A DNA stretch of 64,000 bases from Cryptomeria japonica (taxonomy: Eukaryota > Streptophyta > Pinopsida > Cupressales > Cupressaceae): the NCBI RefSeq assembly GCF_030272615.1, contig NC_081415.1, positions 104,791,796-104,855,795 of the forward strand, given 5' to 3'. Positions 34,181 to 45,695 of this stretch are shown in pieces. The position numbers were made by a program, and so were the translations under genes. The stretch's first letter is position 1. The number at the start of each line of letters is the position of its first letter. The notes beneath the pieces are model-generated. The model was not told the origin of the DNA. It ran no database searches and saw only the letters and a program-made list of their open reading frames with translations.

Positions 34181-35760
34181 ACAAGGGAATTACCAAAGAG
34201 GAAATCAGAATTGCAGTACTTCAGTTCAATCTGGTTAAGGCCCCAGGGTTAGATGGCTTCCTCACTAATTTTTTCCAACACTTATAGGAGTTTATTGGGG
34301 ATGAGATAATAATTGTTGCTGAGGAGTCTAGGAGAATGAAGGTCATGCTTGGGGAAATGAATGGCGTGGCAGCTAGAAGGATGAGGGCAACATAGGAAAA
34401 AGACTCCTCTGAGGAGAAGGGACTTTGAGCTGGTTGGGGATCTGGTAGGTCTTTTTGCTATTATAAGTTTTTTGTGTTCCTTTTGTATATTGAGAAGGTG
34501 GGTTGCAGATGTATTGGGTGGTTGCAGTGTGTGTATCACTAGTTTTATGCCTCTATTTGAGGCTCATCTATGTGGTCAAAACTTTTTAAAGTTGGGGGTC
34601 AGGTGATTGGGTCTATTTACAATTTTGGTAATACTTTTTTGAAGGCAAACATATCATAGTCACCTCTTGTATGTGTCAACTTTTAAAGTAATATAGGTGT
34701 TGTCCTATCCAACTATTTAATGATAAAAAAAGCAAATCACACCTTCCTTGCACTCATTCCTAAGAAAAAGGAGGCCCAAACCATGAGTGAATGCCTTCCT
34801 ATAGCTCTGTGCAATATGACATAGAATATTATAACCAAGATCATTGCAAATAGACTGAAAGGGGTTTTAGAGACATACTATTTGCAAAGCAAAGTGGCTT
34901 CTCCCTGGGCAGATCAATAGTGGAGGGGATAATGATTGCCCATGAGGCAATACATACAGCTAAGAAATAAAAAAGGGCTAGTATGATACTCAAACTCGAT
35001 ATCCTCAAAGCCTATGATTTGGTTGATAAACAGTTTTTGGCTAAGATGCTAAGGAGATTTAGATTTGGTGAAGATTGTATACAATGGATTGAGAGATGTA
35101 TATGCAAACCTAGATTTTCAATTCTGATTAATGGGTCAACGCAAGGATTTGTACCCACCGCAAGGGGTATAAGACAAGGGGACCCTCTTTCCCCCTTTTT
35201 ATTCATTATTATGGGTGAAGCCATGGGTAGAGGCATAACACACCTTCGATAGACAGGGACTTGGAAGGGAATGAAAGTTGTTGAAGGGATGGATAACATT
35301 TCACACCAACAATTTGCAGAAGACACCATTATTTTTGGAGATGTGATTGATTAAAGGCCAAAAATATGAAAGACTTCCTAGAAAAGTATTGCAAGGCCTC
35401 TAGATAGGATATCAATTGGAGGAAGTAAAAAATATTCTTTTTAAACACACAATTGAGATTGTAGAGGGATATATCTCATGTGCTTGGTCTTAGCACTGTG
35501 GCCTTACCTATGAAATTCTTAGGTGTACCACTATTTGTAGGAGAAAACAAGGTGAGTTATTGGGAAAACTTAATCAATAGGTGCAAAAGTATAATGGAAA
35601 CTTGGAAGGGTAAGTGGCTCAGTTCAACTGGCAAGTTGTTAATGATAAAGGTAATCCTATCGACAATAATTGTATACTCTATGTCATGTCTGAAAATTCC
35701 AACTACAATAGAAGATGCTCTGAATCAAATAATGAGACACTTTTTCTAGAGAGGAACTAG
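34181..35760 (+). pseudogene. LINE B ORF2 reverse transcriptase
   Basis: Copies element RNA at the nicked target. It starts with NLVKAPGLDGFLTNFFQHL and is split by an insertion at about 34360-34728. It resumes with NHTFLALIPKKKEAQTMSE, the 34983-35252 frame (LKLDILKAYDLVD with the first catalytic Asp, RGIRQGDPLSPFLFIIM) and then QFAEDTIIFG, where the catalytic FADD is FAED (35313-35324). The thumb region follows at 35480-35749 (FLGVPLFVGENK, SSTGKLLMIKVILS). Several stops. Confidence 0.9.
34360..34728 (+). mobile_element. LINE 3'-end fragment inside LINE B
   Basis: The reverse transcriptase of LINE B breaks after GEMN and resumes at NHTFL. The inserted about 370 bases end with a hairpin (34693-34708) and an A run (34721-34728), like the 3' end of LINE B itself. 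It is therefore a strongly 5'-truncated LINE copy. A clear target duplication is not visible, so the left border is approximate. Confidence 0.65.
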
Positions 35761-36600
35761 AGAACATAACAAATTCCTATTGGTGGCCTGGAAAAAAGTT
35801 TTTTCCCCAAAAGAGGCAAGGGGCGTTGGGCTAAGACAACTGGCGATAATGAACATGGCCATGGACACCAAGTTGGTCTAGAGTATGTTCAAGTGTGGAC
35901 ATAAAAAATGGGTCCAAATATTACACCATAAATACTTGGATTCAGATGAAGACACACAGAACCTGATAATTGCAAATCCACCTAAGGGATCTACAATATG
36001 AAACTATATTCTAGAATGCAGAAATATCATATCTCACCATGCCACGTGGGAAATTAGAAGTGGATGCAAGGCATCCTTTTGGACTGACTCTTGGGGTGGA
36101 GAGAAATCATTAGTAGAGTATCCAAACCTATAAACAATTAAAGATGAAACATTTAGAGTTTGGGGAATAAAGGTCTGCAACTATGGGGAAGCAATTGTTC
36201 ATAATGGAGTGAGGATATAGGAATGGAGATCTCTAGATGGAATCAATGCTCCATTGAACCAAAAATTAGCATAGGTGTTATAAAGTTAGTGTAGGTTATA
36301 AAATCAAAGAAGCTACAGTGGCAAGAAGGAATTGGCCAACAAAACTAATTCTACCCAAGGTTGGAATTTTCACTTGGATGGCTCTACAAAAATGGATCTC
36401 GACAGAAGACAATTTGAAAAAAATGGGGATCCATGGACCTGGGAGATGTGCACTATGTCAAGTAGAGGAATAAATTACCAATCATATTATGTTGAAATGC
36501 CAATATGTGAATGACTGTTGGAAATACTTCATGAACAAATTAGAGCTTTAGTGTCCACTCTTATATGATATTGAGGATTGGTTCAACATGTGACCTACTT
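35761..36600 (+). pseudogene. LINE B ORF2 connection and zf-RVT domain
   Basis: Readable pieces are WKKVFSPKEARGVGLRQL, the SFWTDSWGG motif and the zinc-binding lead. Around 36435-36520 GRCALCQVEE-stop-ITNHIMLKCQY shows the Cys-x2-Cys and His...Cys residues of zf-RVT, across a stop. This matches the order seen in LINE A. Confidence 0.75.
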
Positions 36601-36924
36601 TGAAGGCATATTTCCTATTTGATTGTCTATGGAAGATCATTCCTTTCAAAATTCTATGGGAAGTGTGCAAGGAAAGAAATGGTTGCATTTTCAGAGGAAG
36701 TTGTATGGATGGCAAGGACCTATGCTATAAAATTAAGGAAGAAGTGATTAAGCTAGTCAACAATAAAAATATAAAAAGAGGAATCAAGAACAGTCCTTCA
36801 CAAGCTAAGATTACCGAATGCACAAAATCTTCAAGGGTCTTCAAATTCCAAAAATGGATGGTATAGGGTTGAAGCCAAATGTTGTGAACCCAAGGGAAGG
36901 TAATAAACGAATGCTACTTGAGAT

Positions 36925-37340
36925 GAACTAGATCAAAATCAATTTCAATGGGGAATCCAAGGGTAATATTGGCCCTAATGGAATTGGATATGTGGCTCGA
37001 GATCGGGAGGGATAGATAATTGCAAAGAGGTTTGTTTCCATTGGATAAACAACTAATAACGAGGTTGAATTCAGGGTTGTGCTTGCTAGACTACAATTAG
37101 GTCTCAACATCAATACGAGGAGAGTGCATTTGGAAGGGGAATCACTAATTGTTGTTAATGCAATCAGACAAAACAACACCCCAAATTGGAAAATGGTGCA
37201 ATGGTTGAGACCAATTTGGGAACTAATAGCTAATTTGGAAGACTTCAAAATTTTCAAACATATACAAAGAAGGGAACAAAATAGTAGACAAATTGGCAAA
37301 AATGGCATTAGAAAATTCATGAGGTATAAATATGGGCACA
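36925..37340 (+). pseudogene. LINE B ORF2 RNase H
   Basis: IKINFNGESKGNIGPNGIGYV corresponds to the FDGASKGNPGP motif, with the first catalytic Asp now Asn. NNEVEFRVVLARLQL holds the Glu, and VHLEGESLIVVNAI holds the third site, where Asp is now Glu. Two of three metal-binding residues are thus altered. Stops lie at about 37015 and 37047. The domain ends in a helix (NSRQIGKNGIRKF). Confidence 0.85.
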
Positions 37341-37683
37341 TAAATAAGGTGAAAATTAAATTTTTAGTATGCTAGTGATCAAAACACCACCTTCAATCAA
37401 AAATGGAATGATTGATGACATACACTTGCACAATAATGAAGATGGTACTATGAATTGAGTCATGGATATAAGGAACAAAAGAAGAGGACATCAGTTGATG
37501 ACATGTCAAGTAATATGTGATCTTCAACCATGGAAAATTGATCATTAAATAATCTAGAGACTTATATCACATTATGAGACAGGTAATGCCATATCTTTCC
37601 ATTAATGATTGAACGTACGATCTGATAGTGTAGGATACGAAAACACCTGGGGAGAGGCTATAAATATCCCAGAATAGTGAAGT

Positions 37684-38433
37684 ATGAGTCATTATTTTGG
37701 GAAGCAATTTGCAAGAAATATAGGGAGAGACGGACACATTGATAAACTTGGAGTCATAAAAGAAATGATATCCTTTCTCAGAGAAGTTTCAGACAAGTGT
37801 CTACTTTCGATGCTTTCAGTAAGCCAACCATTGGTCCTGCATGTTGTCAAAGTGGTCTTGGGATGAGAATTTATGTGGTCCTACCACAAATATTGTGTAA
37901 ACATTGATATCACAACTATGTTCCTTGCTTTGTCTTTGAGTCGAGAGGTGTCAAATGCGAGGGCAAATAAGCTTTGTCAAATGTTGTTCAAGCATGCCTT
38001 CCTTGGAGAAATTGATGATGTGCTTGACAATGTGGACAAGGACCTCGTGGTTTTTGTGCCACAACACTACCACCTAACTCACGCATGTGGATGTCAAATT
38101 ATAAAGTTTCCCCTAATTGTGTTAGCAAAATTGGATGCCTTGCAGGAGTGGCTTGGGGCCATAGATAGGAATTTTGAATTCCTTCAACAACTGGCAAATA
38201 TCCTCCCTTCCCCTGTGGAGGGATAAACCAAAGTCTACATGGAAAGGAAAGGTATGTGGGTTGATAGGGATAGTGAAGAGGAGAGTGAGGTGCCTATGAT
38301 GTCAGAGTATAGAGAAGAATGGATAGAAGAGGAACGTAGAGATGTGGAGGATGTAGCTAGAAGCCTGGATCATGTGCAGTGTGGGTCTAATTGTGCGATG
38401 ATTATTCATGCTATACATGCCAAGAAAATGTGA
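37684..38433 (+). pseudogene. unrecognised open frame downstream of LINE B RNase H
   Basis: I do not recognise this protein. 37684-37866, 37873-38226 and 38239-38433 are three consecutive open stretches of 60, 117 and 64 codons. 37684-38226 looks globular (LALSLSREVSNARANKLCQM, QEWLGAIDRNFEFLQQL) and 38239-38433 is acidic (DSEEESEVPMMSE, EEERRDVEDV). The arrangement, globular then acidic after RNase H, resembles the frame downstream of LINE A RNase H, though I see no clear residue similarity. It may be a third LINE frame or transduced sequence. Confidence 0.45.
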
Positions 38434-38790
38434 AGAGAGATGGCTAGAGAGGATGCAACAATGGAAGCTGAGGGTCCCCAGATGACAAGAGGTGAAATAA
38501 ATACATGATGTCTTGGTGAAGACAAACTAAGGTTTTGCCATTTTCTATTATGGTTTTTTGTGATTTTGAATGATAAATACAATTATAGATATATAGGGGT
38601 AGAATGTGAGGCTAATCTGCCCTTAGTACTATAGAGTAGGGTAGAAGGATAGGTATGGAAATAGATATAATATAGGGTTGCAATTTTCTATTTTTGTAAC
38701 TATAACTGCAAGTATCTATGTAGGAGTATGGCAAGGTGCATAGTTTGTAACCAAAAGAAACTATGTAACCCTCTTTTTTGCTTTAATATA

Positions 38791-38834
38791 ATGGGTGTTG
38801 GCCCAACCCATCTATTAAATTACCAAAAAAAAAA
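38791..38834 (+). promoter_or_regulatory. LINE B 3' terminal hairpin and A tail
   Basis: ATGGGT and ACCCAT pair around a 9-base loop (38791-38811), followed by tctattaaattacc and ten A residues up to the target duplication. Confidence 0.6.
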
Positions 38835-38849
38835 GAGACACACTTGATG

Positions 38850-40354
38850 TTGTAGCTGTTGCCTGGGTAATAATGTTGTAATTGAACTTGATGAATCCCT
38901 TATTTGGTTTAAACTTTGCAAAAGATTGTTGAGCACTTTCATTCTTATCAACCAGGGCCATTAAAGGAGATGATTCAAATTGACTCACTTGAAGATGATA
39001 ATTATGAAGTACTGTGCACAATTGTATAAAGGAAGGAAACTCATAAAAGATAAGCTTATCCCTAATGTCTTTTTGTAAATTAGAAATAAAATTTCGTTGA
39101 ACATTTTGATTAGGCATAGGATAAGTAATTTGAGAATATAAATTTTTATATCTACCAATAAAATCAATCACTTTTTCTTTAACACCTTGCTTACAATGAA
39201 TCAAATTAGTCAAAGTAATCTTAGGATCAATATTATCATGAAATTGTTGAATGAAAACATTAGATAATTGTTGGAATTATGTGATATAATAAGGAGGTAA
39301 ATAACAATACCATTGCAATGCTTTTTCCCTAAAAGTTTAAGCAAACAATTTAGCCAAAAGTCTTTGATCATGAGAAAAATCACTACACAAAGTTTGAAAT
39401 GTTTTCACATGAGTCAAGGGATTGCCTTTTCCATTATAAATCTCCAATTGAGGGATTTCCACATGTTTAGGAGGGACAACACAAACAATGTCATCGGATA
39501 ATGGGCGCGCTACATCAAATGTGGACACATTAAACTTGGATTGGTTAATAGAAGCTAGTTGTTGTAAGGATGAAATGGTTTGGGCTAAGTTATTGATGGT
39601 TGTTTCAATGGATGGATTGAAATTGGACATATTTGATAGGGATGGAGGATTGGCATTGTTGTATGTGGGTTGAGATTGAGAGTATGGAGGTGGAACACTA
39701 TGATATGTAGGTATGGGAGATGATTGGGTCACAAATGGAAGACTTGTAGAAGGAGGTATGAAAGAATTTTTATTAACAAAGTTGCCCCCTTGACTAACAT
39801 GTGTAGGATTAACATTTTGTGTGGAAGTAGTCATGATAGAAGATGTGAAATAAGGCACACTAGGAAAGGGCATAGCCATAGGAATATAATGATTGACTTG
39901 ACTAGGAGCTTGGGTGTATCCAAGGACTTAAACACAACTTTCTATAGACATCATATTAGTGTCAATAATATGAGCAAGGCCACACAACAAATCAACAACA
40001 ATTTTATTAATTTGAACCATTATTTTTAATCCTTCAATCAATGGGATTGCCTCACTTTTAGGGTATTGTTGTCTCATCCATTATTGAAGATTTTCAAATT
40101 CATTGTTAATCTTCTCCAATTGATCAACGAAAAACCCTAGTTAGAGATTTATCCACATCATGAGAATTGTGAAAAGAATGAGGATAAATGGCATCATTTG
40201 TTAGATTAGAGGAGCCACCAACATTCTCATGAAATAAGTTATCCAAATTAGGTTCCATATCCTTACTAATTAAACCTTGGGAAGCCTTAATTCTACAACT
40301 TCTTTTCACAAGAATATTGTAGGTAGGAATAATAGTAGTAAAATTTATGCACAA
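38850..40354 (-). pseudogene. gag: gypsy 2 gag
   Basis: Reading leftwards from 40354: an N-terminal helix-rich part (MEPNLDNLFHENVG), a degraded stretch, a Pro/Ser-rich linker (39879 onwards: FIPPSTSLPFVTQSSPIPTY), the capsid from QLEIYNGKGNPLTHVKTFQT through LCSDFSHDQRLLAKLFA, a frameshift and LIHCKQGVKEKVIDFIGRYK, then FNYNIITQAT, where LINE B interrupts. The same protein is encoded on the plus strand at 50840-52534. Stops and frameshifts are frequent. Confidence 0.85.
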
Positions 40355-40737
40355 AGGAGGGAAACTTGAAATTGAAATTAAATCAATAATCGGAACTGAA
40401 ATAATAATCCAAATTAGACAATCGACAAACTCAATTTTAGAATTAAAAAAATAGGGTTTTTGTGAATTTAACCTCTAAATTTAAGTAATCCAATTTTAAA
40501 ATGAGATCTAGGAGGGAAAATTTGACTTATAAATTGAATGAATAATCAGATCTGAAATAACTAAACCAAATTAGACAACCCACAAGCTCAATTTAAGAAT
40601 TAAAAAATAGGGTTTTTGTGAATTTAACCTCTAATTTTTTAAAATTCAATTTAAAATTAAACTTATAAATAATTTTAATTTCAAATGCATAAACACTCAG
40701 ATCTGAGAACATAAATCAAAAAATTTAAGTGCAAGAA
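40355..40737 (-). repeat. gypsy 2 leader with duplicated 145-base segment
   Basis: Two similar stretches (about 40362-40500 and 40510-40645) share aataatcngaanctgaaata, aaattagacaa and aaaatagggtttttgtgaat. The region lies between the primer-binding site and gag of gypsy 2 and has no open frame. Confidence 0.6.
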
Positions 40738-40749
40738 GTTGGTTCACCA
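40738..40749 (-). promoter_or_regulatory. gypsy 2 primer-binding site candidate
   Basis: The minus strand reads TGGTGAACCAAC three bases after the LTR end. The related element at 50805 has TGGTGAACCCAAC in the same place. The matching tRNA was not identified. Confidence 0.6.
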
Positions 40750-40752
40750 AAA

Positions 40753-41822
40753 TGTAATGGTGAAAATATATTAGGGTTTCACCCAATGATGTAGTAAAAC
40801 CACTAATATTTTTGCTTAGAGACCACCACATTAAAGAGGGGTGAACCCACTAGATCTAGCCTCAAATCAGCAAGGATAGGATTGAAAATTCTTAGTGGAT
40901 TCACTGGGATAAATATTTGATACCCTCTAGATCTGAGTAATATGTGAGTGCGCAGATATGTTCCCAGAAGGTCGTCCTGATTTTTTGGGACCAGAATGCC
41001 CGTCGCTCTGGTCCTTTGAACTTTTTGCCATCCAAAGAGGCACTTGTTCATCTCTATAAATAAAGTTGATCTTGAGAATTGCAGCTTTGTACCTGTTCCT
41101 ATGCACAGTAGAGAAGGGAAAATGGTTGGGATTAGGGGTTTGCCTTTCCAGTCAAACCTCGGTTTTGGAATTAACCATGAAATAGAAATGAAATGTAATT
41201 GAATTGTTGTAATAGAAATGATTTCCTTTTGAGGGAAATGTTGAATAATGTCTGAAACGCTAATGAAATACATTTTTATGGAGTTTTATTTTTCTCCACA
41301 AGGAATTAGGGTTTCAAGAAGTCTTGATCATAAACATAGAACATGAATGCCAACTTTAATGCTTGAATCTTGACCTTAGTTCTCCAATTCTTGAAAGAAG
41401 GTTGATTGCATTCTCACTTGAATGTAGATCTCAATTTTTCTCTCTTTAGTGGATATGAATTTTAATTGATTCAAAAATGAGAGGGGTAGACCTCCTTTTA
41501 TACATCACTTATACATGCTTGTCGAAAAAATGAATTAATTTCCTAACATGAGCCAACATGGAATCTAGGTTCCTGCTCAAATTGAAAGACCATTGTGAGG
41601 CCCCAAAATGGGCCCTGATTGGGAGGAACAGAATGCTAACCCCCTAGTCTTGACCAATTAGGGACATAGGAATTTGGGGAGGAAGGTGTGCATGTTGAAA
41701 AAAAAGAGTTATTTGCATGGTGTGAGTAGAATCGAGGCTCCGATCAAGCCTCGGGACATGAACACCAAGGTGAGGGTCTAAATGAGGATAAAATTATAAG
41801 AGAGTACAATTTAGGATGCTAC
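40753..41822 (-). repeat. gypsy 2 5' LTR
   Basis: On the minus strand it begins TGTAGCATCCTAAATTG and ends CACCATTACA, next to the primer-binding site. It includes a stretch with tataaaagga on the minus strand at about 41490, a plausible core promoter. The second LTR is not in the window. Confidence 0.75.
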
Positions 41823-42435
41823 AACTATTGATAACCTATGCAAAAGGGGGTTGTTTTTGCCTAATAGATGTTGTCTCTATGAGTTAAATTCTAAGAACTA
41901 TTTTCATCTCCTTATTGATTGTATCTTTGTCAAGGAAATTTGGGCTCATGTACTTTCTCTTTGGAACCTAAGTTGGGCTTTTCCAAATTCATTTTATGAT
42001 GTTTGGTCCAAATGGATAGTTCTCTCCAAAAATCCTTCTCTCTTATTTCTTTGGTCCTTGATCATTTCTCATGTTGCATGGCGGTTTGGAAAAAGAGGAA
42101 TAATATAATTTTTAGTGAGTCTTTTTGGACTTCCTAGAGACTTTCCTTCAAAATCTATAACTCTATTAAAGAGAATTTTTGTCGATATTTCTAATTTTAA
42201 ATTTGGTTGGTCCAAAATCCTTTGTTTCTAATTATGATATGTAAGTTGTTAATATATGGAACCTTCCTTTTGATATCTCCAACCCAATCTACAAAGTTGA
42301 GCATTATAGAAATTATGTGGTCTGGTGCACTCATCTAAGAGATTAGATCAAAATTACCTTTGATCGGGTAGCTAATGGTAACTCAGGTCCTAAAAGAAGT
42401 GGGGGAGTGTTGAGAGATCATAATGGTTGGTTTGT
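41823..42435 (+). pseudogene. LINE relic (zf-RVT and start of RNase H)
   Basis: 41851-42108 reads LPNRCCLYELNSKNYFHLLI followed by DCIFVKEIW, a degraded zf-RVT domain. After stops, KITFDRVANGNSGPKRSGGV is the start of a LINE RNase H. It breaks off at about 42435, where copia sequence begins. Confidence 0.7.
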
Positions 42436-42815
42436 TTAGGTAGCACTCTAAGGAAAAGGTTGTGGTTGCTTTGTCCACTACTAACGCTGAGTATATGGAA
42501 ACTACTCATGCTTGTAAAGAAGCCATTTGGCTTAAGAGGCTGTGTTTAGATATTAGAATTAAAAAAGGTGAAGTGCTAGTTTATTGTGATAGTCTAAATG
42601 TGATATGACTAGCTAAGAACCCAACTTTTCATGCCAAGACCAAACAATTTGATGTTCAATATCATTTCGTCAGAGATATGGTCAATGATGGCAGGGTGAA
42701 GTTGGTTAAGGTAGAAACTTTGATAAATGTTGTAGATTATTTAACTAAGGATTTGAGCATAGAGAAATTTTGATGGTGTTTGGAGTCTATGGGCCTCATG
42801 GCCCCTAGTAATTAA
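42436..42815 (+). pseudogene. copia RNase H relic, plus strand
   Basis: From 42450: VVALSTTNAEYMETTHACKE (AEY holds the catalytic Glu), IWLKRLCLDIRI, VYCDSLNVI-stop-LAKNP (Asp), HFVRDMVNDGRVKLVK and YLTKDLSIEKF, the typical copia C-terminus. All upstream copia domains are missing. It ends near 42815. Confidence 0.85.
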
Positions 42816-42829
42816 ATTATGATGCATAC

Positions 42830-43810
42830 ACTCTCTTTTCTCTTGCAAGGTGTTTGACAATTGGGAGAATTCTTAGGAAAATTACGTCTCAACCTTGCAT
42901 TAAAATAAGGTTACTATTTATAATAAGTTTTTGTTTGAGCACGAATTGGTCCACGTTTTTTCTTGAATCTACAAATTAGCTAAATAAGCATGAAGATAGA
43001 TTCTCATTGCATGATCATGTCTATATTTGAAGACATTAAAGTTTATATTTTTGAAAATTGTAAATGAAAAATTTCAAGTTATTTTTGAAGGCCTTAGAGG
43101 ATCTAAAATGGCTTGAAACTAGTTGTAACTAGAAAAGAAAGTTTTAGCTTGATAGAACACTTTGCAACCTTTCTGATGCTTCAAATGGTTCATCAGTCGG
43201 ACACCCGATCCAAAATTTATGGCCTTTGAAATTTGGGTCTCTTGAAATAGGAAATATAGAAACATGTTGGACACATAAATGAGTTTTAAAAGGGAGTTAC
43301 ATGTGTTTGTGTGTGTTTTGATAGGACACATAAATGAGTTGTAAAAGGGAGTTACATGTGTTTGTGTGTGTTTTGACATATCCTAGGGCATCGTGTATTG
43401 GAAATAAGTTGGGTACTACTTTTTGGGTGATTTTAGCTCATGGTTCCATGACACATTTTGACGGTTTCATGTATTGTATCTCCTATATATTAGGTGTGTT
43501 AGATGGAGATTGAGTGTAAGAGTCTTATAGCTATTGAGTCATCTTCAAATCCCTAGTTGGTGATAGTCCTATGAGAAGCTTTCTCTACAATTATATTGTA
43601 TTTTTTTGTTGATTACTGAATAATATATTGGGTATCTTTTGGAGTGTGAGGTTTTTCTCTTGAAAGAGTTTTCTCCATGTAAGTCACTATTTCATGACAT
43701 GCATGTTATTTATGTTTATTTTTGTTAATTTTTTGTAACTGTTATAAAGATTTGATTTTTTTTCCATTATCCTCCTCTCAAAATTAGTGTAGGAAGTTGT
43801 TCTACAATCT
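42830..43810 (+). repeat. probable copia 3' LTR relic
   Basis: Follows the copia RNase H. It has a TATA-like ctatatattag at 43486 and an R/U5-like stretch (gtattttttt, tgaataatatattgg, gagttttctccatg). The borders are not clear and no partner LTR is present. Confidence 0.5.
43269..43378. repeat. 55-bp direct duplication
   Basis: Two adjacent copies starting at 43269 and 43324 (ggacacataaatgagtt...), with one or two differences. It lies within the copia LTR relic. Confidence 0.9.
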
Positions 43811-45213
43811 TAATTTCCTTATAAGAAATTTTGAGGCATTAAAAGTATGATTAAATAAGATAAGTGTGAAGGTCAAAGACAAACCTATGGATGTTCAAGG
43901 TCACAAGCCAAACCTATATGTTGGCACCCAACTTTGTAATGGAAAATGTTTATGAGGAAGTGTTGAATAACGTAATTTTTTTGTTGGTTGATCTTAATGT
44001 TGGTCAACTCCATTACCATTGTCACTCTTTTAAGGGAATTAAAATGAGATAAGTTAAATTTAGTTTAGATATTTTTTCATGAGGTCGACCTCATGAGAAG
44101 GATCACATCTCTTCATAAAGAATGATACAGTATAAAAGGAAGATTAAAGTATGAGTTGAAAAGTAAGCTCTCAATGTAATAATAGTAATTCTAGAGTAGA
44201 AAACTTGAATAAATATTAGAGAAAATGTGATATATATCATGTAAGAGAAGAATGGAATATTATAAGAAAAATTTGTGAAATAAATGCAATTTTAGAAGAG
44301 GAGTTAGATTTGCATTCAAAGGTAGATTTAAACATAGAATAATAGTCTAAAGAACATATATGACTGAATCATAAGGACATATTTGGAAAAAATCTTATGA
44401 TAGGTCCTGAAAAGATACAAGTGAAGTTTTGGAGCATAATGGAGTAGACTTGGAGAAGTTATAGAGGTGAATCATACTAGCATATAGAGGCAATATATAT
44501 TAGCCTATTGTGGTGATTCATATTAGCATTTGAGTTCTCAAAATATAAGGAAATCTTGAAGAAGTTGTTATTGGAGATTTATAGTAGACTTTATATCCAA
44601 TTTAGAGCAATCATATGGAGTATACGTTGTGTAGTCATTATACTGATTTTGAAGCAAAAATTGGAGTAGACATAAGTGTAGTTTTGGAGCATTCATCAGA
44701 GAGGTTGGTTCATTCCAATTTAGAAGAGATTGGTGTCTCTTGTTGAGTTGTTTCTTAGTTGTGGGGATCAAAGTCTCTAGTAGGTTAGTTCTTATAAATT
44801 CTTCAAGTGGGAATTGGTGTCTCTTGTAGATTCCTAAATTTTTCAATACCCAACCACACTTGACCTTATCCAATTCAATCCAACTAAATGAATATTTATT
44901 ATTTATTTAATTAATCTTTTTTCTTTTCCCTCGTTCTTAATTAAATAAATTTACATCTATTTAATTATGTCTAACCTTATCCCATATCCCTTCCAACTAA
45001 ATTAATTAACTAATTAATTCATAATTAATTGATTTCAGATAATTAATCCTCATTACCATTTTACCTATTATTTAAATCCACCTCACCTCAATCCCTGTCC
45101 ACTCAATCCTAACCTCGGAATCCATCTACATGGATCAAGATCTAAACTTGACATCATGTGACAAGTGTCCCTACCCCCTCTTTCTCACACGCATGAACAT
45201 GAAATTTCACACC
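43811..45213. other. unassigned AT-rich stretch
   Basis: No gene or element can be supported. 44880-45060 is rich in taattaat, and 45060-45180 (cctaacctcggaatcc, gacaagtgtcccta) resembles parts of the gypsy LTR at 21.6-22.0 kb and 28.25 kb, so a decayed LTR is possible. Confidence 0.45.
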
Positions 45214-45356
45214 AGGGTATTTGCACAAAGATGGTGGTCAGAAAAGTGGACACCACCCAAAAAAAATATGGAAAAACAAGCAATGCATACGTGATTATAA
45301 AATTTGAAATCACTGCGTACGCACTTAGGTCTGTTGTTCCCAAGCCTAGAAAAGGT

Positions 45357-45530
45357 AGCGCGTATGCGCTGCTTTTAGGAAAGTGAGCACATACACACTA
45401 CCTTTAGGAAAATGAGCGTGTACATGCTACTTTTAGGAAAGTGAGCGCGTACGCGCTACTTTTAGGAAAATGAGCGTGTACGTGCTACTTTTAGGAAAAT
45501 GAGCGCTCACACACTAATAAGCCCTAAAGG
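45357..45530 (+). repeat. six 29-bp units with palindromic core (copy A)
   Basis: Units start at 45357, 45386, 45415, 45444, 45473 and 45502. The fourth is agcgcgtacgcgct followed by acttttaggaaaatg. The first 14 bases are a perfect palindrome. Other units differ mainly by C to T or G to A at CpG, as expected from methylated cytosine decay. Confidence 0.92.
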
Positions 45531-45627
45531 ACCGCGTACACAGTACCTATCAAAAAAAGTTTTTTAAAAAAAACTGGGTCTTATTTTCCCGTGACAGCCA
45601 CATTTTTTCCCCATTTTCTCCGCCAAA

Positions 45628-45691
45628 CCGCGAACGGGGTAGCTCATTTCTCCTCCAACCCGCGAACAGGGTGCCTCATTTCTCCTCCAGA
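45628..45691 (+). repeat. 32-bp tandem duplication before the copy A start codon
   Basis: Two adjacent copies of ccgcgaac(g/a)gggt..ctcatttctcctcca. Copy B has a single version of it just upstream of its ATG. Confidence 0.8.
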
Positions 45692-45695
45692 CACT

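Larger units (their letters stand above)
30880..38834 (+). mobile_element. LINE B, nearly full-length non-LTR retrotransposon
   Basis: Flanked by gaggcacacctgatg (30865-30879) and gagacacacttgatg (38835-38849), a 15-bp target duplication with two changes, and ending in an A tail (38825-38834). It contains ORF1, ORF2 (endonuclease, reverse transcriptase, zf-RVT, RNase H) and a further open frame. At 7.95 kb it is close to full length for a plant LINE or slightly longer. It interrupts the gag of gypsy 2. Many stops show it is dead. Bases 30880-31640 are its 5' leader, without a supported gene. Confidence 0.92.
29222..41822 (-). mobile_element. Ty3/gypsy retrotransposon 2, minus strand, 3' part missing
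   Basis: The 5' LTR is at 40753-41822, followed leftwards by a primer-binding site, leader, gag (40354-38850), then after a LINE insertion the end of gag and the protease region (30864-29222). No reverse transcriptase or integrase follows, so the element is truncated on its 3' side. Its gag matches the plus-strand gag at 50840-52534 motif by motif, which confirms that the pieces either side of the LINE belong together. Confidence 0.85.

Noticed and set aside
39337-39879. Host proline-rich protein gene on the minus strand
   Set aside because: The Pro/Ser-rich stretch is the gag linker of gypsy 2, also found in gypsy 4.
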